From Terriglobia bacterium (GTDB taxonomy: Bacteria; Acidobacteriota; Terriglobia; Versatilivoradales; Versatilivoraceae), in NCBI GenBank assembly GCA_951813285.1, contig OX638355.1, forward strand, positions 618,501 through 682,500: 64,000 nt of DNA, in the 5' to 3' direction. Position numbers and translations under genes: made by a program. The notes below the pieces were generated by a model that saw nothing but the letters and a program-made list of their open reading frames with translations, searched no databases and was not told where the DNA came from. Below, one piece after another: positions 30,707-41,237 of the stretch (position 1 is its first letter; each line of letters begins with the position of its first letter).

Positions 30707-33526
30707 TCAGCCGTCGCTGACCTGGAGGCTCACCTCCTCCAGCACCGGAGTGCTTCCCCCGTCGGGCGTGGTGAGCAGGGCGCGGTACTGAAGCCGGCGG
30801 TGGTCTGGGGGAGGGGGAGAAAGGGTGGCCGGCTGCCGGTAATAGCTGCCGGGGCCGCCCGGCCCTTCCCAGGCTGCGGCCCTTACCGCCTCGGGAGTCG
30901 ATCCGCTGCGCAGTTGAAACTTGACCGCCGTCCCGTGGGGCGTTCGGGCCTGCCAATCCAGCCGGGAGGGCCGTTTGCCCGGAGGGATGCTCAGCAATGG
31001 CGACCGGTATTCCTCTTCCAATCTGCGGTCATAGATGTTGCCCACGTCGTGGCGGACGCTGAAATGGGGCCCGAAGGTCTGGATCCAGTGCCGCCTGGCG
31101 TAGGAATACCCCTGGGAAGATCCCCAGAAGATGTTGGTGCCGACCCCGTGGTCGCCGTCGAGCAGGTGGTTGAAGGGGACGATATCCATCCATCCGTCCC
31201 GGTTCAAATCGGCCACGGTGAGAGCCAGGGTCGACTCTCCGGGAAGTCCCGTCCTGCGGGACTCGCTGTAGCCATCCGGGCCGCCCCAATAGATAAAGCA
31301 GGGCAGCTTGCGGGTGGTGTAGGCGTGATAGTTGGTCATGACGATGTCCAGGTAGCCGTCCTTGTTGAGATCGGCCACCGACTGCTCCTCCGACTCGTAG
31401 GCCTCCAGCCTCAAGCTGCGGGAGAGGTCGAATCCCTCCGCGCCCCCCCAGAGAAGGGTGGCGTGGCGCATGGGGCGCCCGTGCCTGGCCATGTCGTAGA
31501 CTCCGCCGAGAATCAGGTCCAGCCAGCCGTCGGCGTTGAGATCGGCGATCTCCACCGTGGAGGCGGAGTGGACCTTGAGCAGGGTGTGGTTGTCCGGGCC
31601 GTAGTCGCCTTCGGCGCCGCCCCAGAAGATGTCCACGTTCTCCCGGTCCACGTCGGGGAAGATCAGGTCCAGAAACCCGTCCTTGTTGAGGTCGGCGATG
31701 GCGGCGCTCTGGCTGATGTTGGTGTTCAGGCTCAGCTCGGTGCGGCGCCGGCTGCTGAATCCGCCCTCCCCGCCCCACAGGAGGATCCCCCGGGATGAAA
31801 CCTCCCGGCTGTAGGCCGAACCGGCTGGTATGACCAGGTCCAGGTAGCCGTCGCGATTGAGATCTGCCGTCGAGGCCCCGTGCCCCTCCTCCAGGTTCAG
31901 TTCCTCCCTCCTCTGGGCACCATAGCCTTCGGCGTGCCCCCAATAGATCCAGCCGTTGGGAAAGGCGATCTCCGTCCAGCCGTCCCGATTCAGGTCGGCG
32001 ATGGCCGGCACCGCGCCGATGGCTCCCGGCACCCTCGAAACGGATGCGGCCGAGTAGTGATGGCGTGGATTCCCCCAGTAAATCAGGGAATCGATGGCAT
32101 CGCGCGAGCCGCTGTTGCGGTTGACCAGCACCAGGTCGGCCCAGCCGTCCCGATCCAGGTCGGCGCCCTGCAGGCTTACGGGGCCGAACCCCTGCAGTTG
32201 GCTGCGGTGAGCCGGGTCGAAGCTCAGGGGACCGTTCCAGTAAATGTAGGAAGGCACGTCGTGGGTTCGGGAATCGCCTTCGTTGGCAAAGGCGATGTCG
32301 ATCCAGCCGTCACGGTTGAAGTCGGCCGCGACGGCGTCGCTGGCGTCCAGGGTCGGCAGGTCGGTCCGGCGCCTGCTATCGAACCCCTGCGAGCCACCCC
32401 AGTAGATGGTGGAGGGCTGCTGGCCCCGGTTGGCCAGGATCAGGTCGGGAAAGCCGTCCCGGTTCAACTCGGCGACCTCGCACCGAACGGCTCCTGCGGT
32501 CGGCAGCTCCGCCCATGGCTCCGCGGGGAAGCCTTCGGGACCGCCTTTGAAGAGTTGGGCCCGGTTGTCGCGGTGAGTCACCACCAGATCCGGGGCGCCG
32601 TCGCGATCCAGGTCGGCCAGGCGCAGTCCGACCGGGTCCCCACCCTCTATCTGGTGGCGCCGCTCGACGGAAAAGCCTGCGGGGCCGCCCCAGTAGAGAT
32701 AAACGCTCTTCTCCTCGGAGTTGTTGTTCACGAACAGCAGCTCGGGGAAGCCGTCGCGATTGAGGTCTCCGGCGGCCACGTCCAGGGCGCTGATCGAGGG
32801 CACCACCGCCCGCCTCTGACTGCTGAAGCCGGTGGGACCGTTCCAGTAGATATAGGATTCCAGGTGTTGGGCCGTCCCGAAGCGTTTCCAGCCCTCGATG
32901 CCGTGGTTGGCGATGGCCAGGTCCACAAATCCGTCCCGATTGAAATCTGCCGCCGCCACCGCGCTGCCCAGCAGGGTGGGCAAGAGCGTCCGCCGGTCGG
33001 GTCGGAACCCCTCCCGGGATCCCCAGTAGATCATGGCGTCGGTCTCGACCCCGTAGTTGTGAATGAAGTTGCAGAAGACCAGGTCCAGGTAGCCATCCTG
33101 ATTGAGGTCCTCCAGCAGGGAACTCCCGCCCCCCTTGCCGGGAAGCCGGGTCACGCCGGCCTCGCGCTTGCGAATCTCCCTCAACAGCTTGCCCAGGGGC
33201 TGTTGGTCGGGCAGGTCGGGAAGCAGGGAGCGGAACCCCTGCGGGCCTCCCCGGTAGATGAGCACGTCCTCGCTCTCGACCTGGTTATGATCCTGCCCCA
33301 CGAACAGGTCCAGGAAACCGTCGTTGTTCAGGTCCCAGCGGTGAATCATCTCGACGGTTCCGGCCCGGCTGATGTAGAGATTGGCGCCCCCGTCGGCCAG
33401 CGTTCCCCGCGAGAAGTCCTCAAAGCTGGAGTGGTGAATCCAGGGCTGGTGAGGAGCCTGCCCAGAGGCGGGCAACAGCAGCAGCCCAGCCCCCAGGGTT
33501 CCCGCAATGAAGGAGGTTCGGGTCAT
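30707..33526 (-). CDS. Secreted FG-GAP/VCBS repeat protein
   Basis: A 939-residue protein with a signal peptide (GTLGAGLLLLPASGQA) and about 15-16 repeats of 50-60 residues. Each carries a Ca-binding-like DLNRDGxxDL motif and a YWGGPxGF turn, for example DLDRDGAPDLVV and DFNRDGWIDIAF. Such repeats build integrin-alpha-type beta propellers, probably two here. The C-terminal 120 residues are a separate sandwich (LDWQARTPHGTAVKFQLRSG). It is exported and likely binds ligands or surfaces. Its start overlaps the stop of the CBM9-like lipoprotein gene by 4 bases, so the two are co-translated. Confidence 0.85.
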   Translation of the reverse strand: MTRTSFIAGTLGAGLLLLPASGQAPHQPWIHHSSFEDFSRGTLADGGANLYISRAGTVEMIHRWDLNNDGFLDLFVGQDHNQVESEDVLIYRGGPQGFRSLLPDLPDQQPLGKLLREIRKREAGVTRLPGKGGGSSLLEDLNQDGYLDLVFCNFIHNYGVETDAMIYWGSREGFRPDRRTLLPTLLGSAVAAADFNRDGFVDLAIANHGIEGWKRFGTAQHLESYIYWNGPTGFSSQRRAVVPSISALDVAAGDLNRDGFPELLFVNNNSEEKSVYLYWGGPAGFSVERRHQIEGGDPVGLRLADLDRDGAPDLVVTHRDNRAQLFKGGPEGFPAEPWAELPTAGAVRCEVAELNRDGFPDLILANRGQQPSTIYWGGSQGFDSRRRTDLPTLDASDAVAADFNRDGWIDIAFANEGDSRTHDVPSYIYWNGPLSFDPAHRSQLQGFGPVSLQGADLDRDGWADLVLVNRNSGSRDAIDSLIYWGNPRHHYSAASVSRVPGAIGAVPAIADLNRDGWTEIAFPNGWIYWGHAEGYGAQRREELNLEEGHGASTADLNRDGYLDLVIPAGSAYSREVSSRGILLWGGEGGFSSRRRTELSLNTNISQSAAIADLNKDGFLDLIFPDVDRENVDIFWGGAEGDYGPDNHTLLKVHSASTVEIADLNADGWLDLILGGVYDMARHGRPMRHATLLWGGAEGFDLSRSLRLEAYESEEQSVADLNKDGYLDIVMTNYHAYTTRKLPCFIYWGGPDGYSESRRTGLPGESTLALTVADLNRDGWMDIVPFNHLLDGDHGVGTNIFWGSSQGYSYARRHWIQTFGPHFSVRHDVGNIYDRRLEEEYRSPLLSIPPGKRPSRLDWQARTPHGTAVKFQLRSGSTPEAVRAAAWEGPGGPGSYYRQPATLSPPPPDHRRLQYRALLTTPDGGSTPVLEEVSLQVSDG

Positions 33527-34323
33527 GGTTGGGATGGGGCCGGCGCTGGTCCCTTGAACTGCAACGGACCGTAGACCTCGTACTCGTGGAAGCCGCCTTT
33601 GTCGGTCACGGGGGCGGTGGCGGTATTGAGCGGCCGTTCCCAGCGCCCGTCATAGTCATAGCGGCAGACTGCCGCCTTCCAGGACTCCCCCTGCTTCGGG
33701 ATGGAGTTCCCGGCGTGGTGCAGATCGGCCAGGGGAAGAGCCAGCTCCACTGCCCAGCCCCGGTCGTCGTCTTCCGGATTATTGAGGGTGCCGTCCACGG
33801 CCACCGCCACCCGGAGTTGGCTGTCCCAGGCCGTGGCTTCATCCAGAGGGGCGCCGCGCTTGACAAAGTAGGCGTCGAAGATCTGGTTGCCGGGGCTGAA
33901 CTCGAACTCGTAGTAGAGCAGGGAGGACTCCAGCGGCTTGATGAAGAGCTCCAGCACATCCTCCTCCCACAAGCGGGCGTCGCGGCCTTTCAGGGTGGAG
34001 CCGACATCCCGGTCCTGGGCCGTCATGGCCACGTAGAGTTCCTTCCCGTCCCAGAGAAACCTGGCCGAGGCCCGCGCCGGGGACACCGGATTGCCCACGC
34101 CGTCAAACCGCAGCGGGATCTCCGGCGCCTGCTCCCAGGCCGGCTCGTCCGGGCGCCCGTCGATCTCGATGGGATCGCTGGTCAGATAGCAGGGAATCGG
34201 GTCGGCTTGGGCCGGCGGCTGGGGGCTTCCCTCCGGAGTCGGATCGACTTCGGGCGCCGTAGAGCAGGCAACGCCCAGCAGAACCACAAGCAGCGGAATA
34301 AGGAATCGGATGTTGACACTCAT
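33523..34323 (-). CDS. CBM9-like lipoprotein
   Basis: A 266-residue protein with a lipoprotein signal ending LLGVACS (Cys20), a Pro/Glu-rich linker (EVDPTPEGSPQPP), then a beta-sandwich that matches the carbohydrate-binding module 9 pattern: IEIDGRPDEPAWEQAPEIPL, ARFLWDGKELYVAMTAQD, EEDVLELFIKP, and GWAVELALPLADLH. It is probably outer-membrane anchored and binds sugars or a partner protein. Translational coupling to the FG-GAP protein suggests a surface complex. Confidence 0.75.
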   Translation of the reverse strand: MSVNIRFLIPLLVVLLGVACSTAPEVDPTPEGSPQPPAQADPIPCYLTSDPIEIDGRPDEPAWEQAPEIPLRFDGVGNPVSPARASARFLWDGKELYVAMTAQDRDVGSTLKGRDARLWEEDVLELFIKPLESSLLYYEFEFSPGNQIFDAYFVKRGAPLDEATAWDSQLRVAVAVDGTLNNPEDDDRGWAVELALPLADLHHAGNSIPKQGESWKAAVCRYDYDGRWERPLNTATAPVTDKGGFHEYEVYGPLQFKGPAPAPSQP

Positions 34324-34520
34324 GAAATCGGCCTCTTCAACCAGCGAACGGTTTTGTTTGAGTATTGCGGGCAGCGGAAGCGCCCCCGGGGACCTGAAAC
34401 GGTTTCGGACTCGATAGGTAGCTTCTCATTGTCTACAAAGTCGGCCCATTGTGCCAGAGCTGCCGTTGCGATGAGACGCCAATGGGTTCGAGTGGGAAGT
34501 CACTTCTCGTTCCTAAGAAA

Positions 34521-34997
34521 CTAACCCTCCACGCCAGCCTCTTTCATGGCGGCCTCGGCCCGCTTCGCAACCTCTTCCTCGGAAAGGTCCTCTACGTGGG
34601 TGCTGATCGTCCACACGTGGCCGAAGGGATCGGTCAGCGTTCCGGAACGGTCCCCGTAGAACTGATTCTGCAGCGGGCGCATTTCCTTGCCCCCGGCTGC
34701 GATCGCCTGAGGGTAGATCTTGTCCACATCATCGACGTAGATCATCAGGCTGACGGCGGTCCCTCCCAGCGACTCCGGCCCGTTGTAACCCATGTCGGGA
34801 TACTCGTCGGCGAGCATGACGGGGGAGTCCCCGATCTTGATCTCCGCGTGCCCGATCTTGCCACCCGGAGCCTCCATGCGCAACAGCTCCACGGCGTCGA
34901 AGGCCTTCTTGTAGAACTCGATTGCGGCGGCCGCGTTCTTCAGGATCAGATAGGGGGTGACTGAGTGATACCCCTCGGGAATCGGTGAAACCGGCAT
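34521..34997 (-). CDS. Glyoxalase/VOC-fold protein (PhnB-like)
   Basis: The ATG at 34997 lies 9 bases after AAGGAGG. An earlier in-frame ATG at 35156 reads through non-conserved sequence. The 158 residues contain HSVTPYLILKNAAAAIEFYK, GKIGHAEIKIGDSPVMLADE and YGDRSGTLTDPFGHVWTIST, a classical PhnB/3-demethylubiquinone-like VOC fold with paired beta-alpha-beta-beta-beta units. The catalytic role is not predictable. These are often metal-independent binding or resistance proteins. Confidence 0.75.
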   Translation of the reverse strand: MPVSPIPEGYHSVTPYLILKNAAAAIEFYKKAFDAVELLRMEAPGGKIGHAEIKIGDSPVMLADEYPDMGYNGPESLGGTAVSLMIYVDDVDKIYPQAIAAGGKEMRPLQNQFYGDRSGTLTDPFGHVWTISTHVEDLSEEEVAKRAEAAMKEAGVEG

Positions 34998-35299
34998 GGT
35001 GCTTGCCCTCCTTGGTTTAGTCCATGATCGCGAATGACGCCACCGCGGCATCGGGGAAATAGTGCCTCTGGGTGGCGAATTGTACTTGGCGAGGCTGGTA
35101 CTTGGCCAGTTTGTCCCGGAGTGTACGACGATTCCGGGGCCGCCAACCTGCCTCAACAGCGACCTGCTGTCGCCGCCGCAACGGTCACACAGAATCCAGT
35201 GATGTTTATCGTCGTCCAGTGGAGTCTATAACAGTGTGTATTATCTGTTGCGACAGGATCGGTCCGGTCCTGGGTCCCCAACAGGACGTTACCGAGCAC

Positions 35300-35908
35300 A
35301 TGAGGACCTTGCCCCATGGGGAGGTGGCTGGGGCCATCCGGACGGTGCGGGCAGCGACGGCGCCGGAGGTGGCCAAGCTGGCCTTCGAGTTCCTGGTGCT
35401 GACGGCGGCCAGGTGGAGTGAGGTGCGCTGGGCCGAGTGGGAGGAGATCGATCGGAACGCTGGTGTATGGACCGTCGCGGCCAGGCGGATGAAGGCCAAC
35501 CGCCGGCACCGGGTGCCGCTGTGCGGCCGTGCCCTGGAGATTCTCGAGGCGGCACGGACCCTGGGCAAAGGAGCCGGTCCTTTGGTGTTCACCCTTGGAG
35601 AAGGGAAGCCGCTCAATGACAAGGAGCTGCGGTGGCTGGTCCGCGAGCAGGGGATTGCAGCCGTGCCGCACGGGTTCCGCTCCAGCTTCCGGGACTGGGC
35701 GGCTGAGGAGACCGACCATCCCCGGGAGGTGATCGAGGCGGCCCTGGCGCATGTGGTCCGGAACCGTGTCGAGGCAGCCTATGCCCGCTCCGACCTGTTC
35801 GAACGCCGGCGTGTCCTGATGGACGACTGGGCGCGTTACCTGGCCCAGGGGATGGGCTGCCCGCACCAGGTCCAGCAAGGAGACCTCGCCCGGGGCAGGC
35901 CAGGTTGA
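35300..35908 (+). pseudogene. Tyrosine recombinase (phage integrase), catalytic domain only
   Basis: The frame has all five catalytic elements of a P4-type integrase: Arg in VLTAARWSEVRWAEW, a Lys in KANRRHRVPL, HGFRSSFRDW, the His of LAHVVRN and the Tyr of EAAYARSDLF. Similarity begins close to 35300. The core-binding and arm-binding N-terminal domains, normally about 180 residues, are missing and replaced by unrelated sequence (35000-35290), in which I see nothing else. It is a truncated integrase left at the edge of an island. Confidence 0.7.
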
Positions 35909-35949
35909 GCAGGACAACCCGGGTCCAGTTCTTCAGCATTTCGGCCTTC

Positions 35950-36180
35950 CCGCCAGGGAGCACTGTGGAGGGAGCGACCCCGCCGAGGGGAGGGTTAATC
36001 GCGCGCCACTGTACGCGCCGCTTTACCCTCGCCGGTGATGCACTAGCGGAAAAAAGGGCGGGGGCGATCTCACCACCAGCACCCCTCTCGTGCGGCGCGC
36101 TGTTGCGCCGGGCGAGGGGGCGGACACGCGAGGCGCAGCCTCGCTTCGCTTTTCCGCAGCGGACGCGGAAAAGCCGTTCG
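35950..36180 (+). repeat. Structured dispersed repeat, copy 1
   Basis: It shares with the reverse complement of 45100-45270 the blocks CACTGTGGAGGGAGCGACCC, GAGGGGAGGGT, CTTTACCCT and GCACnAGCGG. A stem GAGGGT...ACCCTC with inner GCGCG...CGCGC (about 35989-36030) is matched in copy 2 by AGGGTAAGGGTGAC...GTCACCCTTTACCCT: different bases, same pairing. A further perfect 10-base hairpin GCTTTTCCGC/GCGGAAAAGC lies at 36148-36174. The stretch 35909-36533 has no gene I can support. Confidence 0.55.
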
Positions 36181-36823
36181 GAGGAAAAGCCTTCACGAGG
36201 GGGGGCGGCGCATTACCTGGTTGGCAGTGCCAAACAAGCAATCGCAAGCCAACTGACAGGAAGCGATACGGAATCGCCCTATCGCTATTTGTCCAGAGTG
36301 CTCGAGAACCTTGCTTGTGATGATCGGTGATAGCCGAGGCTACTGCAGCGAGGTCCACCGAAAGAAGTCATCGAGACCTTCGGGATCTTCGGCTCCGCCG
36401 AGGAACTCGGCATCTAGCTGGACGCCGGTCCCCGGTTCGGCCTCCATGGAGAAGATCCATTCTCCAACCTGAAAAGGCGGGTCAGGTAGCTGCTCTCCCA
36501 GTGCTCGCAGGTGAGTCAAGAGCGCCTGGACAACTAATCCTGAGCTGCCAAATAGGCTCCGTCCCCGCTCCGCTGTCCGGGAGCGGCTCCGTCGTTGATG
36601 ACGGCGTAAGCCAGAAAGGAATTCTTGCCGGACACCGTTCTGATCTGCACGTAGCCTTGTGTGGTCCCTGGGGCGTGTTTGGCCAGAATTGCATCGATCT
36701 GGTGCCAACGGCGGACCGGCACCGTCACCTTCCTCGCCGTGTGGACCAGGTTGCCGGTAACACCGTCGTAGATGTCGATCTCAAAGACGATGTCGTTTTC
36801 ATCGACGGCTCCGGTGTTGACTA

Positions 36824-38086
36824 GTAGGACGCTTCCTAAATAACATATCAACATTTACACGACTGAGATCTCGTCCATCTTGTAGGTCCACTTGAATACC
36901 ACCGGGTCTTCGTTCAGCCGGTCGATGTAGCGTTCGATGCGTTGCCGCAACTCCGCCTTGGACTCCACCCGCATCCCGCGCAACAGCGTGTTGGTCAGCT
37001 TCGCGAAGAACGATTCGACCATGTTCAACCAGGAGCCGTGCTTGGGTGTGAAGACAAACTCGAATCGGTTCGCCATGGTCGCCAAGTAAGCCCGCGTCTC
37101 CTTCGAGACATGCGCCGAATGGTTGTCAAGCACCAGCCGGATGCGTGCCCCGGCCGGATAGGCCCGGTCCAACTGCCGCAGGAAGGCCACGAACTCCCGG
37201 CTCCGGTGCCGCTCCACCACAGCCCGGTGTATCTGACCGGTCATCAGATCCAGTCCTGCCATCAGCGTCAGCGTTCCATGCCGCTGGTACTCGTAATCAC
37301 GCCCCGTGCCGACATGTTTGCCCGGCTTGGGCGGCAGGTCGGGAGCCACCCCGCCAATGGCCTGGATGCCCGGCTTCTCGTCGTAGGAGACAAAGACCGT
37401 CAACGGGCCCTTCGGGGCGTCCTTCCGCTGGCGGGCCAGTTCAACCAGTTTGTACACCACCAGTACTTGGGCCATCTTCGTGTCGAATTCCGGATCGCGT
37501 TTCTCCAGATAATACTCGATCTTGTGCGGCCGTAGCCGGTGACCCGCCAGTATCTTCGAGACCGTGCCGCGTGCCAGCTTCGCCAGACTCGGGTGGCCCG
37601 CCTGCTCGCAGTGGGCACGAACATGACTTGCCAGCAGACGGGTCGTCCATAGCTCCTCCGGGTAGCCCAGTGCCTTCGGCTTGACGCAAGCCAGCGAAAC
37701 CACCCAGGCACGCGCCTCCGAGGAGATGGTCCCGGGACGCCCCTTGCGCGGCAGGTCCCCCAGCGCCGCCAGCGCGCCCAGTTGCAGACCCTTGTCGACG
37801 CACCGCTCCACCTTGGGCCGGTTCGTGCCCAGCGCGCGAGCAATCGCTGAGACGGTCTGGCGCCCAGCGTAGCCCAGTAAAATCCTGGCCCGTTCCACAT
37901 GCTGCGCCGACTCCGAACGGGACCGGCTAATTCCCTCCAGCCTCGCTCGCACCTCGTCACTGAGGACCAGACTGGCTCGTCGGCTTGTGAAGGGCACCGA
38001 AATCTCTCCGAAGCCACCGGATGTCGAGGACTCCAGAGTACAAGGGATCGGTGCTGAATTGCAATATTATATTGGAATCATACTAC
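36824..38086. mobile_element. IS630-family insertion sequence (1263 bp)
   Basis: The ends are GTAGGACGCTTCCTAA on the left and, on the other strand, GTAGTATGATTCCAAT on the right, imperfect inverted repeats beginning GTAG. The target dinucleotide TA is present on both sides (36822-36823 and 38087-38088), the hallmark of IS630/Tc1-type insertion. Removing the element and one TA restores the LRR reading frame exactly. Confidence 0.85.
36855..37997 (-). CDS. IS630-family transposase
   Basis: A 380-residue intact transposase. The N-terminus has helix-turn-helix DNA-binding domains (ARILLGYAGRQTVSAIARAL and later GTVSKILAGHRLRP). The DDE triad is D206 in VFVSYDEKPG, D291 in LVLDNHSAH and E328 in KHGSWLNMVESFF. 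The length and the order of motifs are standard for full-length IS630. No frameshift or stop is seen, so the element is probably still mobile. Confidence 0.9.
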   Translation of the reverse strand: MPFTSRRASLVLSDEVRARLEGISRSRSESAQHVERARILLGYAGRQTVSAIARALGTNRPKVERCVDKGLQLGALAALGDLPRKGRPGTISSEARAWVVSLACVKPKALGYPEELWTTRLLASHVRAHCEQAGHPSLAKLARGTVSKILAGHRLRPHKIEYYLEKRDPEFDTKMAQVLVVYKLVELARQRKDAPKGPLTVFVSYDEKPGIQAIGGVAPDLPPKPGKHVGTGRDYEYQRHGTLTLMAGLDLMTGQIHRAVVERHRSREFVAFLRQLDRAYPAGARIRLVLDNHSAHVSKETRAYLATMANRFEFVFTPKHGSWLNMVESFFAKLTNTLLRGMRVESKAELRQRIERYIDRLNEDPVVFKWTYKMDEISVV

Positions 38087-41000
38087 TAGAGCCAGATTGC
38101 TGCGATTTTCCGCGTTTTGTTGCAGGCCGCAGATCCAGGCGCTGTCTCGGAAGGCAGATCGCAGCTTGATTGCATTATAGGAAACCCCGTACTGTCCGCC
38201 GCGGCCGTCGGGCGACCCCGTCCGGACACTGGTTACGACTCTGTGGCCTTCCTGGATCGGATCGATGAAGAGTGTTCCGATATGGGCTCGGCCGCGGGGA
38301 CCGATGCCCTCAACTTCCTGACGGCGCAGCTCACCCACGATATTGGACACTATCCGTTGCTCGCCCTTCTCAAGCGTCAGGCTGAACTCGGCCGTGTGAT
38401 CGGCAGTCTGGATCTGGTCGGACACGAAACTGAAATTCAGGATGTTGTCTCCATCGGAATAGCCCAGGTTCGTCACCGTTAGCTCACTGTTGAAGGATCC
38501 TGTCTCGACGATCACGGTCGCAGACTCCTCCATCCTGCCGTCAAGGTATACTGGATTCTCGGTGACGATTGTAGGCAAGACAAACGATCCATCCGAGTTG
38601 AAATTGTCGTTGATGACCCCGTAGGCATAGAAGCGGGAATCGAAAGTTTCGCGAGGCCCCACGCTCTGCACCGTGACATACCCGTTTTCATAGCCGGTGG
38701 CTGCCAGGATGTCGTTGAACTGGTGAAACTCTCCAGATTTCAGCATGACATCATCCATGACCGTATGCCGGTCATCGCCTGGATCGGCGGAAATTACCGT
38801 CGTCCTGAGCGTGACGGGGTGTTCCGACATGCCCATGTGCTGCAGGGCCACATTGGATCGGTCCTGCCTGTTTCGGCGAAGACCCAACAGATGAACGACA
38901 TCGTATCCATAGAATCCCGCCCGGGGCGGAACTCCGGGATAGGCCAGCCCGACGCTGCCATCGGGGACGGGCGTGGTGGTCCTGATGACCACGCCGACAT
39001 CGGCAACGCCCGCAACCTCCACCTTCAAGGTCCCGAGACGGTTTCCGGAGTCGGGAATCGGCATTCCCAGTGTTTTGAGGTAGGCGATGGCGTCGGGAAC
39101 GACCCTCTGCTGCCCCGGGCCGAGCACGTACGAGGCCGTCCCGCTGCCGCCTCCGGCATGGGCGGTGTAGGTGTATTTGAGCCTTGCCTGCTCGGACCAC
39201 CGGTTGGTCAGGGTCATCTCCGAGGTGTAGAACGACCGGTTGAGTCCGGCGGATTTCAGGATGACTGGGACGAATGCCGGGGATTCCTGCAACGCCAGGG
39301 AGAATTCCACAAGATCTTCTTCAAATTGTAAACTCTTGTGGAGGATCACTCCCGTCGTTTCCGAGACGAACGTAATCTGGAGCTCGTCGTAGCGCCCTCC
39401 ATCGTAGCGCAATGCCACGGTTCCCACGTGGGGGCCTTCGCGCCGGTAGCTGTAACTACCGGTGCTGTAGCTCCTTCCGGTGAAATCGCCCCCATAGGCA
39501 TACTCATACCTGAAGCGGATGCCGTCCCGAAAGAATAGCTGCTCGTCGTACCAGGCCAGTCGCTTTCCGACTGCCCATTCGGCAAAGCGCGACGGATCTT
39601 TTGGAGCAAAGCCGGAAGGCAGCGGACCGGAAACGATGGTGACAACATGCCGGTTGTCGAGGTCACTACGGTAGGCCAGGGAATGGGAGCCTAGCCTGGG
39701 TGCTTTCTCGCCTGTCCCGTCAGACCTATACAGATCCATACTATTAGGCAAGGTGAATAGAATGGTTTCTACTTTTGTGTCTCCGTCTTGGACGAGATTC
39801 AATTCGATGTCCTTGCTGGTCTCTCCGGACAGAAACAGCAGACCCGCATCCTCAAAATCTGCTTCCGGGTCGGGGTATAGAATCCTGAAGTCATAGTTCA
39901 TCGAAGCGTCGCCTTTGACGGAGAAACGCACGCGTACGGCCACGGGCAATGGGCGGCTCAGGGTCACCGTCACCCTCACGGTCTCTCCTTCGGCCGCAAT
40001 CTGTGAGGTAGGAGCATAGGAGAGAACGGCCTTGAGTTGCTGGTCGATCCTCACGCCCTCGTAAGCGAGGGTATCCAGCACATCGTCGAAAACGCCCGAA
40101 GCGAACGTGATCCCCGAATTGCTCTCCAGCCTTAGTTCATTAAGGCTGTCCAGCCCATGGAACAGTTTTGCTGGCAATAAGGCAAGGGAATTGTTCCTTA
40201 ACCACAACCGATACAATTTGCTAAGCCCGTTGAAGACTCGCTCAGGCAACTGACTCAGTCGGTTGCCATCCAGGTCAAGAAATACCAGCCCGTCCAGCCC
40301 GTCAAATACCCCTTCGGGCAAGCGGGTCAGTCGATTCTCGGACAGATGCAAAGATTCCATAGCACTCTGATCGCTGAAGATTCCCGCGGGCAAAGTGCTC
40401 AGGGCAGTGCCGGTGCAATGCAGCGTTTCCAGTTTGCTCAGCCCCTCGAAGATCTGTTTGGGCATGCGGGTCAGAGGACTTCGATCCAAATATAGGGTCT
40501 TCAGATTGCCCAACGACTGAAAGATGTCCTCAGGCAAGGCGGTCAGCGAGGTGTCGTTCAACGCCAGGGTCTCCAACCTGCCGAGCCCCCGGAAGATTCC
40601 TGGGGGAATGCTGGTCAGCGGGTTATGCCCCATAGACAGCCGCGCCAACGATCCGAGCTCCTGAAAGATCTCCTCGCGCAAGCCGGTCAGGGAGTTGCGA
40701 GTCAGACTCAAGCTCTTCAACATACGGAGCTCCTGGAAGATTCCTTCGGGCAACTCGGTTAGATCATTGTCGATCAAGTACAACTCTTCCAGCGAGACCA
40801 GTCCGCTGAAGTCATGGGAGCGAAGTACGGAGAGACGGCGACCTCTGAGATTCACGCTCTTGATGCGGGCCAGATCCTGAGGTGTCACCTGTCCACAGTG
40901 ATCCCTTCCGCTCAACTCAGCCAGCTCAATATGCACTCGCCGTGTGCGGTCGCAGATCCCCTGTCCCTGCGCACTGATCGCTAAAATCGAAAGCAGGACT

Positions 41001-41237
41001 GAGAACCAGAGGAGAGCAGGTACAGCCCTCGGGTAGAAGTTTCTCCCTCGCAGAGGAACGATGTCCGCGATCCGTTCCGGCATTGCGGTATGGGAAGGGG
41101 TAGGATGATTCAAGTGCCGTCGTTTCGGGCAGGATTGCATGGTGACTTTACCTGGTGTTGCTCTTTTTGGTTGGGAGCTTTATTTGGCAGCCTAGCTGTC
41201 CCCCCCCCGAATTAGTCCATTCAAAAGCGGGGATCCC

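Larger units (their letters stand above)
36534..41140 (-). pseudogene. LRR surface protein gene split by IS630
   Basis: The main part, 38089-41140, encodes about 1017 residues: signal region, about 13 leucine-rich repeats of the LPEGIFxxLxxLxxLxLxxN type (residues 90-365), a Calx-beta-like region (TVTLSRPLPVAVRVRFSVKG), a beta domain, and an Ig-like module ending WICGLQQNAENRSNLALV. The frame continues after the IS at 36534-36821 as NTGAVDENDIVFEIDIYDG and ends GDGAYLAAQD. The uninterrupted paralog at 41238 shows the same join (NLALVNTGEID). The IS replaces the last 95 or so residues, so the product is truncated. It is a secreted, probably adhesive or ligand-binding protein. Confidence 0.85.

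Noticed and set aside
31880-33574. 564-codon plus-strand frame over the FG-GAP gene
   Set aside because: The repeated FG-GAP motif on the minus strand produces a regular antisense pattern that stays open.
36340-36533. Minus-strand frames after the LRR stop
   Set aside because: The text is not protein-like and lacks ribosome sites. It is treated as the 3' non-coding part of the LRR locus.
41223-41236. GGGGATCCCC followed by GCTTTT as a terminator for the LRR gene
   Set aside because: The palindrome leaves no loop and the T-run is short. It is too weak to call.
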